NCBI GenBank assembly: GCA_036835375.1
Contig: DAITMB010000129.1
Location: 1-13,520, forward strand
DNA from: JANQTF01 sp036835375
GTDB taxonomy: Bacteria; Bacteroidota; Bacteroidia; J057
DNA: 13,520 nt
Direction of reading: 5' to 3'
Shown here: positions 7,701 to 13,520 of the stretch, in pieces
Layout: each line of letters starts with the position of its first letter
Position numbering within the stretch: the first letter of the stretch is position 1
Program-made: the position numbers and the translations under genes
Notes under the pieces: generated by a model
What the model saw: only the letters and a program-made list of their open reading frames with translations
Told to the model about the DNA's origin: nothing
Databases searched by the model: none

Positions 7701-8496
7701 CAGCCAAGCCATGATTGCTGTCGGCGCATCCGGTCAGATTTTTCTACTCGACGACATCGGTGGGTTCTCCCTGATTGGAAACACGTTGAAGGAGAGCGAC
7801 TTGCGCTGTGCTACCAAAATCGGTGACAGCTGGGCCCTCGCTTCTCTCTCGGGTCAAGTCTTTCTCCTCGACGAACAATTGCGCCTTTCCGAAACGCTGC
7901 AACCCCACGAAACCACCATCTATGACATTGCAGCCTCTCCCGATGGTAAAAAGATCGCTACTGCTTCTGCTGACCTTAGCTTGTCCATCATCGATACCGA
8001 AAGCTTAGATTGGATCTCGCTCAGTGGTCACGAAAACGAGGTCAACGCCGTGGCTTTCCTTCCTGACGGGAGTGGATTGCTGAGTGCTTCCGACGACCAG
8101 ACGATCATTATCTGGGACATGGCAGGCAATGAGCAGCGCCGCATCGAAGTGGGCGCCAACATTTGGTCGCTTGCCATCTCACCTGACGGAAAACTCATTG
8201 CTATGGGAAGCAACGAAGGCGAAATCATCCTCCTCGACGATCAAGGAAAGGTGCTGAAACGCTGGAGCGAGTCGCCAGATGCCATTTGGACGCTCCTCTT
8301 TTCTCCCGATGGCCAGTTACTCGTCTCGGCAAATAATTCGGGGGATGTCACCGCATATCTTCGCGATGGGACCAAAAAGTTTAGCTTCGACATGGGCGAT
8401 GACTCTATCCTTGACGCTGCATTTTCCCCTGATGGAACTCAGCTCTACCTTGCTGGTAGCGCAGGTGAGGTGTTGAGATTCCAGCTGAGTCAATAG
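4708..8496 (+). CDS. Membrane-anchored giant WD40 protein with three predicted beta-propellers
   Basis: The 1262-residue product starts with a membrane helix (7-25, KYLLLSLAVGLALSGLYFF) and a low-complexity linker, so the rest is probably periplasmic or exposed. A helical segment (73-121, with IALHLMSKALQLSQ) is followed by WD40 blades: AHQNTVSCLAFSPDGQFLAS (173-192), GHENYLYAVEIDPTGKLAI (259-277) and others to about 460. A second helical segment (461-600) precedes seven blades (602-896), and a third (903-975) precedes seven more (984-1260), the clearest being GHENEVNAVAFLPDG...IIIWDM (1107-1138). WD40 propellers bind proteins; no catalytic domain is seen. The helix-plus-propeller unit resembles the C-terminal half of Bacteroidota STAND-WD40 proteins, but no NTPase, caspase or TIR part is present. 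ATG 4708 is chosen because the membrane helix follows directly. Single-gene unit with its own terminator; the biological role is unknown. Confidence 0.85.
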   Translation: MSTLFRKYLLLSLAVGLALSGLYFFTTEADVVSYPTSARKWNTSPFGGQRQISSPVISSSLPTDTASLGFHLADDPGLLLAHQAWELRFDQPQIALHLMSKALQLSQDSEVISLAEQLLKEGAFVFKASWALDMEGTQALCVDSQKQRIAIGDDMGSITLLDSGGTVISQTSAHQNTVSCLAFSPDGQFLASGSHDNGFALWKIEPDGLSEAARVSYGEDWVRDLVFTPDAQQLLVTGDMYYTLVYDLPSGEIVDTLRGHENYLYAVEIDPTGKLAITGDGQGLVDIWQKKGNSWKKSDNLTFPAKISDFSFENPKRLLVAMDGGAMGVVNLRNPSSPAVEIVKETGTQDLFSIAAVNDGIVAGGSAARLDFIFTQELIGSTNDGVRTSLSEVVQGIAAVDGIVAKVHPWRESDFLLCTNASVSLGKIQEVKVGSVAHLRTGRDLPYLSLTDQLTYNLWAPSDIEKLDESGLAELFATISYHAAGGSPWPHTNLPPLTALYAEEGIKLLKSYQGGSTEGRLALITLVQTAGLNSSLLSAISAKGSSPAQEAFRWIAIGGQESLAPDLRKYAIRRAYALMPSQGWGAILAEGMSMSLSETEKPQATLAYACDANSVSYSPTGDYLYVTTDKNEECQGGYLYPVTNGIAQASQGIFFPHQSGIMWQGSFSSDGQRIVSASTDGTVMIYNLMGGTEQIYANEEGETPFADARILRNGDVITADNLGRILRWKMKAIRPEALLMEHANEARKIAINAKDESVLSVGYDGALRIFAQGKQRIIDINDQGIEDIALNQAGTHALLGLVAGGAALVNLDTEDVIDISDNGNDGIDFQSVAFSKDETILYAGTEGGILKAFSHEGTFLWEKRIHQGPVYDISISPDGKTMATAGGDDLIAFWNLSLLANSSSLWTTEPAQNQSLTTLEWSSLLGLSSRAFPTDVGLAFVQELWLSTTKKESRAQLEEAIAGSLFYQLSGKTIKSKGGLVLYRALPQGINAIGWSSTSQAMIAVGASGQIFLLDDIGGFSLIGNTLKESDLRCATKIGDSWALASLSGQVFLLDEQLRLSETLQPHETTIYDIAASPDGKKIATASADLSLSIIDTESLDWISLSGHENEVNAVAFLPDGSGLLSASDDQTIIIWDMAGNEQRRIEVGANIWSLAISPDGKLIAMGSNEGEIILLDDQGKVLKRWSESPDAIWTLLFSPDGQLLVSANNSGDVTAYLRDGTKKFSFDMGDDSILDAAFSPDGTQLYLAGSAGEVLRFQLSQ

Positions 8497-8527
8497 CTCG
8501 AAAGTGTCTCCCAGAGGGATAAAACCC

Positions 8528-8560
8528 AGAAGGTCAGGGTACTTGCCCTGACCTTCTTTT
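8528..8560. terminator. Terminator between the convergent propeller and DPP-IV genes
   Basis: AGAAGGTCAGGG (8528-8539) and CCCTGACCTTCT (8546-8557) form a perfect twelve-pair stem with a six-base loop. Four T follow on the plus strand, and four A shortly before the stem (8521-8524) give some support in the other direction. It lies about 30 bases after the plus-strand stop and about 35 bases beyond the minus-strand stop, so it can serve both genes. Confidence 0.85.
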
Positions 8561-8596
8561 GTGTTGGCACTTTTTCGAAGTACCCCAACAGGAGAT

Positions 8597-10834
8597 TTAT
8601 AGATTCTGCAGCACGTAGTTCGTCATCTTGGTGTACAGGTGAAAGCGGGTGTATCCCCCATAGATTCCATGATTCTTATTGGGATAGAAAAAGGAATCGA
8701 ATTGCTTGTTGGCGTTGACCAAGGCATCTACCATTTCGAGCGAATTCTGAAAATGGACATTATCATCGGCAGTGCCATGCACGAGGAAATACTTCCCTTG
8801 AAGTTGCTTCGCGAAGTTGATGGGCGAATTGTCGTCATAGCCGCTGGGGTTGAGTTGGGGCGTCTTGAGGTAGCGCTCAGTGTAGATAGTGTCATAAAAC
8901 CGCCAATTGGTCACTGGAGCTACTGCAATCCCCATTTTGAACAGCCCTTTGCCCTTGGTGAGACAAAGCGAGGTCATGAATCCGCCATAGCTCCAGCCCC
9001 AGATTCCGATTCGATCTGGATCCACCCAAGATTGCTGCTGAAAATATTTGGCGGCAGCTACCTGATCAATGGTCTCCAAATGACCGAGATTGGGATAGGT
9101 GGCCGTCCGAAACTCGCGTCCTCTGCCGCCAGTGCCACGATTGTCCACACACACAATCACGTAGCCTTTTTGGGCCAGCATCTGATGCCAGAGATAATTC
9201 ACACTTCCCCATTCGTTGAGAACTTCCTGGCTTCCAGGCCCGCCGTACACGTGCATGAGGACTGGATATTTATTCGATTCATCGAAGTCGCTGGGCTTGA
9301 TCATCCAAGCCAGGAGGTTGACACCATCTTCGGTCGTAAAATCAAAATACGTCGGGGCCTGAATATCCAGGCCACCCATAATTGATTTCAACTTCTGATT
9401 GTCCACCAAGGTCTTCACCACCTTGCCCTCGTAGTTGCACAGGACTGTGACCCCTGGCTCTACCGGATTGCTGTAGCTGTCGATGTAGTAGTTGAGATCT
9501 GAGCTGAATGAGATTTCATGCACGCCCGGGGCCTTGGTGAGTCGCTTTTTCTTTTTGCCGTTGAGCGTCATTACATATAAGTGGCGCTCCGTAGGCGAGT
9601 CTTCGGTAGAGAGGTAATACAATCGATCCTTGGCCTCATCGACTGCGACAATGCTCGAAACTTCGAATTCTCCGGGGGTGAGATCTTTGAGCAGCTTGCC
9701 CTCACGGCTGTAGCGGTAGATGTGGTAGAAGTCGTCTTGCTCACTCATCCACAGAAAATCTGTGCTCTGACTCAAAAAATGCCATTTTTCAAAATTCCAG
9801 TGTAGATCGGAGATTTCGATGTAAACATCTGACTCTTCCCGGAGCAATTGTCGGCTGTTTCCATTTTTGGCATCGACGGCCAGCAGATCTACTTGAGTCT
9901 GGAGCCGATTGAGGCGCATCACGGCCAGCTCACCAGCAGAAATCCAGCGAAGGCGCGGGACATAGATATCTTTTTCTTGTCCAATGTCAGCCTGGACAGT
10001 TCCCTGGCTGGCTACGTCGTAAATGTGTACGCTCAGTTCGGCATTTTTTTCTCCCGCCTTTGGATATTTGAAGGTCTCGTTTTCGGGATACAGGCTGCCA
10101 TACACTGCCATCGAAAACTCCGGGACAGCGGATTCGTCGAAACGCAAATAAGCGAGATAGTCGCTGCTATCGGACCACCAAAATGCTTTGCTGAAGGTAA
10201 ATTCTTCCTCATACACCCAATCTGCCATCCCATTGATGACCGCATTTTTTTGCCCGTCCTGGGTGATCTGCTTCGATGCGCCAGAAGCAAAATCCATCAC
10301 GTAGAGGTTGTTTTCGAAGACATACGCCAGCTTCTTGCCGTCAGGCGAAAAGGTAGGGTGACTGACTTTTTCACCCGATTCCAAGAGCCGCACTTCTTTG
10401 TTGCTGAGGTTCACGGCCAACACGACACTGCGGGTGGATTGGCGGTAAATTCGCTCTACATTCGCCAGGAGGACCACGTAATTTTCGTCGGAACCAAACT
10501 CATAGTCCTGAATATCTTCTGTCGAAATGCCCTTCAAGTCGAGATCTTCGAAGCGGAGCAGATCCCCCACTTTTTCCTCATTTTCAATGCTAAATCGGGA
10601 AATGGACTCCCCCGGTTCCATCTCAGAGTAAAATTGATCGTCGGCCATCCAGCGAAAAGAGTTGGGCGACTCGGGGAAGTACAGCCCACTGAGCCAGATT
10701 TCTTCGAGAGAAATCTTGTCATCCGTAGGATTGAATTGGGCCATCAAGGGCCAGGTGCCCAGCAACATCAGCACAGCCAGGATGTATTGCCCGACAGCGA
10801 CACGGACAAAGGAAGTCATTCGTGAATAGGTCAT
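8597..10834 (-). CDS. Dipeptidyl peptidase IV (S9B family), secreted
   Basis: The 745-residue protein matches the usual length of bacterial DPP-IV. A signal peptide (about 6-32, ending LMA before QFN) is followed by the eight-bladed propeller region, including SHPTFSPDGKKLAYVFENNLYV (158-179) and the diagnostic DWVYEEEF (205-212), whose glutamates bind the substrate amino terminus. The alpha/beta-hydrolase domain (about 490-745) has VYGGPGSQ (529-536, Tyr530 at the oxyanion site), GWSYGG with nucleophile Ser615, HGTADDNVHF (686-695, Asp690) and NHGIYGG (His722): a complete triad. Such enzymes release X-Pro and X-Ala dipeptides from peptides in the periplasm or outside. Either M1 or M6 (10819) could be the start; M6 gives the more compact signal peptide, M1 is kept as the longer choice. 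It is transcribed alone and ends at the shared terminator. Confidence 0.95.
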   Translation of the reverse strand: MTYSRMTSFVRVAVGQYILAVLMLLGTWPLMAQFNPTDDKISLEEIWLSGLYFPESPNSFRWMADDQFYSEMEPGESISRFSIENEEKVGDLLRFEDLDLKGISTEDIQDYEFGSDENYVVLLANVERIYRQSTRSVVLAVNLSNKEVRLLESGEKVSHPTFSPDGKKLAYVFENNLYVMDFASGASKQITQDGQKNAVINGMADWVYEEEFTFSKAFWWSDSSDYLAYLRFDESAVPEFSMAVYGSLYPENETFKYPKAGEKNAELSVHIYDVASQGTVQADIGQEKDIYVPRLRWISAGELAVMRLNRLQTQVDLLAVDAKNGNSRQLLREESDVYIEISDLHWNFEKWHFLSQSTDFLWMSEQDDFYHIYRYSREGKLLKDLTPGEFEVSSIVAVDEAKDRLYYLSTEDSPTERHLYVMTLNGKKKKRLTKAPGVHEISFSSDLNYYIDSYSNPVEPGVTVLCNYEGKVVKTLVDNQKLKSIMGGLDIQAPTYFDFTTEDGVNLLAWMIKPSDFDESNKYPVLMHVYGGPGSQEVLNEWGSVNYLWHQMLAQKGYVIVCVDNRGTGGRGREFRTATYPNLGHLETIDQVAAAKYFQQQSWVDPDRIGIWGWSYGGFMTSLCLTKGKGLFKMGIAVAPVTNWRFYDTIYTERYLKTPQLNPSGYDDNSPINFAKQLQGKYFLVHGTADDNVHFQNSLEMVDALVNANKQFDSFFYPNKNHGIYGGYTRFHLYTKMTNYVLQNL

Positions 10835-11229
10835 GGATAAAGGACTAAGTCAAACGCACATCAATAAAAACTACGCCTTCGCCCAGCTCAATGGCTTGTT
10901 CCTCTATTTCGCCACAAACGTCTCTTCCAGTCCTATCAAATCATGACTGGAGCGGAGCATCCGAGCGTTACTTGGTTCATACAATCGAAGCGCTGGAAAA
11001 CGATGACAAAGCAAATAACGAAAAAGCCTTTGAAAAGGAATTCAGAGATCTGCCATCTCATCCCTCTCCTCGACCAGCAGCGACTGATGGGCCCTTGCTT
11101 TCTTAGAAGCCGGGTGTTGGCACCAAGATTGAACATCTTCTATGAAAAAGCTCAGCTTACGTCGCCCTGTTAACTTCTCATCACTTTCGAATTTTCCTTT
11201 TCACAATCACTCCTCAACGTACTTTTCAC
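10835..11229. other. Divergent intergenic region between DPP-IV and DUF4382 genes
   Basis: These 395 bases lie between divergent genes and should carry two promoters. The best structure is a perfect inverted repeat TCCAGTC (10926-10932) / GACTGGA (10945-10951) with a 12-base spacer. On the minus strand TGCGTTTG, about 20 bases before the DPP-IV start, is one base off the TAnnTTTG box but lacks a partner. The frames that cross the region look random. Confidence 0.45.
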
Positions 11230-11754
11230 ATGAAAAAGCATTGGCCCTTATGGTTTTTCACACTCATCCTTCTAGGTATCTGGGCTTGTGATTCACAAGC
11301 GGTAGATCCCACAGCCGGCGATGCGCAGCTGCGCATTTATCTCACCGATGGACCGGGGGACTACCAGCAAGTCAACATTGATCTACTTGAGGTCAACATC
11401 AAGACCAAAGGGAGCCAGGGCTGGGTAGCCCTCAACACCAATCAAGGCATCTATGATTTGCTACAGTATCAAGCGGGCGATGATACTCTCATCGTAAACG
11501 ATACCCTGCCTCCTGGCGAAATTCAAGAGCTAAGACTTGTCCTTGGACCCAACAATACCGTGATGGTGGACAGTGTCCTGTATCCGCTCAGTACGCCCAG
11601 TGCGCAACAATCAGGCCTCAAAATCAAGCTTCAGCAACTCATGGTCTCCGACAGCCTCTCGCAGGTGACCCTCGACTTTGATGCCGAAAAATCCATCGTT
11701 GAGACGGGCAATGGGCAATTTATTCTCAAACCCGTCATCAAGGCAATACAGTGA
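11230..11754 (+). CDS. DUF4382-domain lipoprotein
   Basis: The 174-residue protein has a lipoprotein signal: KK at the start, a hydrophobic core (5-18) and IWAC with Cys20 as the likely lipidated residue, followed by DSQ. The mature part begins GDAQLRIYLTDGPGDYQQVN (30-49) and continues IDLLEVNIKTKG, then a GIYDLLQYQAGDDTLI segment, LPPGEIQELRLVLG (103-116) and a closing FDAEKSIVETGNGQFILKPVIKAI. This order is typical of DUF4382 (PF14321), a beta-sandwich-like envelope domain of unknown function, mostly found as one or more copies in Bacteroidota lipoproteins. It should sit in the outer membrane; the side is not clear. No terminator with a T-run follows, so transcription may run on into the phosphatase gene 86 bases downstream. 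Confidence 0.85.
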   Translation: MKKHWPLWFFTLILLGIWACDSQAVDPTAGDAQLRIYLTDGPGDYQQVNIDLLEVNIKTKGSQGWVALNTNQGIYDLLQYQAGDDTLIVNDTLPPGEIQELRLVLGPNNTVMVDSVLYPLSTPSAQQSGLKIKLQQLMVSDSLSQVTLDFDAEKSIVETGNGQFILKPVIKAIQ

Positions 11755-11769
11755 GCAGCAGTCTCATTG

Positions 11770-11848
11770 AGAAAGCATGGAGCTGAAATACCACGCCCTA
11801 TCGAGGCACTTGACGCAGAAATTGCCGTACCTTCGGCTCCATGCTTCT
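11770..11848 (+). repeat. Inverted repeat whose right arm covers the phosphatase start codon
   Basis: AAGCATGGAGC (11773-11783) and GCTCCATGCTT (11836-11846) are perfectly complementary over 11 bases; with one bulged A the pairing extends by AGA / TCT to 11770 and 11848. The loop is 52 bases. The right arm contains the ATG (11841-11843) of the phosphatase gene, so a transcript that comes from upstream could hide the start codon in a stem. Confidence 0.65.
11810..11835 (+). promoter_or_regulatory. Candidate Bacteroidota promoter of the phosphatase gene
   Basis: TTG (11810-11812) and TACCTTCG (11828-11835) resemble the phylum's -33 TTG and -7 TAnnTTTG boxes, with one mismatch in the latter and a 15-base spacing, a little short of the usual value. 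The second box ends five bases before the ATG, so the transcript would have almost no leader. It lies inside the loop of the inverted repeat. Confidence 0.4.
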
Positions 11849-12521
11849 AACCGAGAACCTTCGATTTATTCAAAAAACCTATCCGGAGATTCCGTGGGCT
11901 TCTCATTTTGAGAATTGGTCGCTCATCTTGGGAGAACAAGAGGCAATGCTTCCTCAAGAATTGCTCTTACTCGCTACGCTCACCCATGTTTCCGTTGACC
12001 ATTTGCTACAAAAAGACCTCGCTGCGATCTTTGCTCGAAAAAGCGCCACCAAGCCCCGGCTGATTCTACTAGATGTAGATGGCACCCTCACGGACGGCGG
12101 ACTGTATTTCAGCGAAAAGGGCGACGAAATAAAGCGCTTCCACGCCAAAGACAGCCTCATCATTTTTCGCCTCGTCAAGCGCCAGGGCGTGTCGTTTGGC
12201 TTCATCAGCTCAAGCTTTTCGGGCAACATCTTGCGCAGCTTCGCTTCGAATTTGGGAGTAGATCGGCTCTATCATGGCAGCCGCCCCAAGGCCGGGGTGA
12301 TCCAAGAATGGCTCGACGAGCTGTCGATCGCCTGGTCGGACATCGCTTATGTCGGCGACGATCTCAACGACCTTGAAGTGATCCGCCGGGCTGGTATTTC
12401 TGCTTGCCCGGCAGATGCGGTAGAGAGGGTTCGCAGTGCAGTCGATGTGGTGCTGAACCACACGGGTGGACAAGGTTGTGTGAGAGAGTTTTTAGAAGAA
12501 GTCTTGGGATTTGAGGTATGA
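11841..12521 (+). CDS. KdsC-like HAD phosphatase with degenerate XRE-type N-terminal segment
   Basis: Residues 72-225 are a C0-type (cap-less) HAD phosphatase of the KdsC kind: motif I LLDVDGTLTDGG (76-87, Asp78 nucleophile and Asp80), KRFHAKDSLII (98-108), motif II near FISSSFSGN (121-129, where KdsC has TGRxS), motif III Lys150 (SRPKAG), motif IV YVGDDLNDLEVIRRAG (170-185) and the GGQGCVREFLEEVL tail. KdsC removes phosphate from KDO-8-phosphate in LPS synthesis; the changed motif II and KDS in place of KDG make the substrate uncertain. Residues 1-60 are extra: NLRFIQK (6-12) and PQELLLLATLTHVSVDHLLQKDL (38-60) look like the first and last parts of an XRE-type helix-turn-helix, with a shortened, degenerate middle. 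ATG 11841 is the only start, as an in-frame TGA lies at 11811. Confidence 0.8.
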   Translation: MLLTENLRFIQKTYPEIPWASHFENWSLILGEQEAMLPQELLLLATLTHVSVDHLLQKDLAAIFARKSATKPRLILLDVDGTLTDGGLYFSEKGDEIKRFHAKDSLIIFRLVKRQGVSFGFISSSFSGNILRSFASNLGVDRLYHGSRPKAGVIQEWLDELSIAWSDIAYVGDDLNDLEVIRRAGISACPADAVERVRSAVDVVLNHTGGQGCVREFLEEVLGFEV

Positions 12522-12616
12522 GAAATTGGGATTTTCCTGACCACCTAGGCGGAGATCAAGAAGAATATGCAGGAATCCTAGCGCTCATATTCGCCAAGAT
12601 GAGGAAGCTTTGGTGA
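12518..12616 (+). CDS. Possible 32-aa small protein overlapping the phosphatase stop (speculative)
   Basis: An ATG at 12518 overlaps the phosphatase stop in an ATGA arrangement typical of translational coupling. The frame ends at TGA 12614-12616 and encodes MRNWDFPDHLGGDQEEYAGI followed by LALIFAKMRKLW, an acidic part and a short amphipathic, basic end. The overlap and mixed composition are suggestive, but a frame of 33 codons can easily occur by chance, and I know no matching family. Confidence 0.25.
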   Translation: MRNWDFPDHLGGDQEEYAGILALIFAKMRKLW

Positions 12617-12702
12617 TTACAGCTCTTTGTTTTGTGACATATCATTTTTCCTACCTCCAGCTTGCTCAGCTAATCACATCTCCTCGATAAGCGGAAATTC
12701 CG

Positions 12703-13520
12703 CTACTTCGACCAGCCCTCGGGAAACTCGGCGCTGGGGTTGGCGTCGAGCAGTGATTTCCAAGCCAGTGCTTTCTTTGTAGAAATGCCGGTCAATTGCT
12801 TCAGGGTTTCTATGTCCAGCCCCATGAGCAGGCCCTTTTTGAAGACAAGGAAGCCCTTCTTGTTGAGACCTTTCTCTTCCCCTTTCTCGATTCCGACTTG
12901 GATTCCCTTCTCCATGCCTTGCTCAATTCCAACTTGGATTCCCTCTGCTTTGCCTTGAAGCAGTATCGTGTCGTAGAGGCTCATGGCCTTCTCTTTGGCG
13001 GGTTTGCTGAGTTGATCGATTGCGTTCATCATCTGTTCTTTTGGCTTTACAGTCTGAAATAAATATACGATAACTCGATAAGCGAAGCCACTCAATTTTT
13101 CACTTCCGCCTTTATTATTGTCGGCATTTCCGTCGTGGAACAGGAGGGCGTGGAGTAGCTCTTTCATCTTGGGAAAAATGGTTTTCCGACGGCTGATTTT
13201 CAGGGCGAGAAAGGCGTGCTTCAGCCAGGTCCCGTTCATCTCCATCAGCGCCTCCTCGCTATAGCGATTCAGGTCGGTGAGCAGGTACTCGAAATGGGGT
13301 AAGTGGGGCCGTAGGAGCTCATCAATGCCTTCGAAGTAGCTTTCCATTGGCTTGATTTTCCAGCTTTGCCTTCCGTGGTAGACGATGAGGGGGATCACGG
13401 GACGGAGTTTGCCGGGGAACTTTTCTTGACTGGCCTGGGCCTGATAGGCATTGACCAGATACCGCAGCAGTTGTAGCCAGGGAATCTGCGGGACGTAGCT
13501 CTTGTGCTCGAAGAGCAGGG
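12703..13520 (-). CDS. Rpn-family recombination-promoting nuclease / transposase-like protein, 5' end beyond window
   Basis: The frame is open from the right edge (phase leaves two bases) to the TAG at 12705-12703, giving 271 visible residues. A GTG at 13398 is not the true start: the 40 codons before it read LLFEHKSYVPQIPWLQLLRY..., the conserved Rpn / PF04754 stretch with the E-x-K (EHK) of the PD-(D/E)XK nuclease core. Then come RPVIPLIVYHGRQSW, a helical part, and the usual C-terminal G-rich repeats (GIQVGIEQGMEKGIQVGIEKG) before a short end domain. Family members such as E. coli RpnA cut DNA and raise RecA-independent recombination; they occur in many copies in genomes but lack transposon ends. 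About 60-70 N-terminal residues, including the first catalytic aspartate, lie outside the window. Confidence 0.85.
   Translation of the reverse strand, partial: LLFEHKSYVPQIPWLQLLRYLVNAYQAQASQEKFPGKLRPVIPLIVYHGRQSWKIKPMESYFEGIDELLRPHLPHFEYLLTDLNRYSEEALMEMNGTWLKHAFLALKISRRKTIFPKMKELLHALLFHDGNADNNKGGSEKLSGFAYRVIVYLFQTVKPKEQMMNAIDQLSKPAKEKAMSLYDTILLQGKAEGIQVGIEQGMEKGIQVGIEKGEEKGLNKKGFLVFKKGLLMGLDIETLKQLTGISTKKALAWKSLLDANPSAEFPEGWSK
12890..12944 (-). repeat. Two-copy 36-base direct repeat inside the Rpn gene
   Basis: ATTCCGACTTGGATTCCCT (12890-12908) and ATTCCAACTTGGATTCCCT (12926-12944) differ at one base and start 36 bases apart. Read on the minus strand they encode the repeated GIQVGIE in the 12-residue unit of the G-rich tail, so copy number could change without loss of frame. 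Confidence 0.7.

Noticed and set aside
9848..10825. Long plus-strand open frame (325 codons) opposite the DPP-IV gene
   Set aside because: It lies wholly antisense to a well-supported peptidase with intact catalytic motifs, and its composition (many Ile, His and Phe runs) is that of a mirrored coding frame. The frame at 8639-9385 is rejected for the same reason.
10891..11106. Frame of 71 codons between the DPP-IV and DUF4382 genes
   Set aside because: Although part of it is acidic and helix-like, it has no ribosome site, no terminator and overlaps other random frames; I saw no family resemblance.
12690..12704. Hairpin AGCGGAA / TTCCGCT overlapping the stop codon of the Rpn gene
   Set aside because: The loop is too tight for the full stem, and no T-run follows on the minus strand, so it is not a credible terminator.
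12703..13520. Transposon ends or an insertion sequence around the Rpn gene
   Set aside because: The family is called transposase-like, but members normally lack terminal repeats, and none was seen on the visible side.

Overview
The window reads as chromosomal DNA of a member of the Bacteroidota, probably Cytophagia or Saprospiria-like; a genus cannot be named from sequence alone. Reasons: near absence of Shine-Dalgarno sites, one good candidate for the TTG / TAnnTTTG promoter of this phylum, a secreted DPP-IV-type peptidase, a DUF4382 lipoprotein, an Rpn-family (PD-(D/E)XK) protein with its typical G-rich tail, and very large WD40-propeller proteins. No rRNA, tRNA, CRISPR array, insertion-sequence end or phage gene was found.

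Layout. 1-1510 (-): 5' part of a secreted PQQ-dependent sugar (sorbosone-type) dehydrogenase that runs off the left edge. 1511-2176: AT-rich non-coding DNA holding a terminator for the next gene. 2177-2395 (-): 72-aa hypothetical protein. 2756-3208 (+): MarR regulator, followed at 3343-3561 (+) by a 72-aa single-span membrane protein with an acidic tail. 3615-4019 (-): DUF2007-type protein with two membrane spans, convergent with the former. 4020-4707: long non-coding stretch with two strong plus-strand terminators that belong to no annotated gene, so it may contain a small-RNA or small-peptide unit. 4708-8496 (+): 1262-aa membrane-anchored protein that appears to be built of three seven-bladed beta-propellers, each preceded by a helical segment. 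A hairpin terminator separates it from 8597-10834 (-), a complete dipeptidyl peptidase IV. 11230-11754 (+): DUF4382 lipoprotein. 11841-12521 (+): KdsC-like HAD phosphatase with a degenerate XRE-type N-terminal segment, perhaps followed by a coupled 32-codon reading frame. 12703-13520 (-): Rpn-family nuclease/transposase-like protein that runs off the right edge.

How the genes work together. Most units are singletons, often in opposite orientations, and no multi-gene pathway is evident. Four products are predicted to work in or outside the cell envelope (sugar dehydrogenase, propeller protein, DPP-IV, DUF4382 lipoprotein), which fits a polymer-degrading heterotroph. The most unusual items are the triple-propeller protein, which resembles the sensor half of STAND-WD40 proteins without an NTPase; the HTH-like/HAD fusion, whose start codon lies in an inverted repeat and just behind a candidate promoter; and the orphan terminator region at about 4.0-4.5 kb. 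I did not find a clear defence island or a recognisable new multi-gene system.
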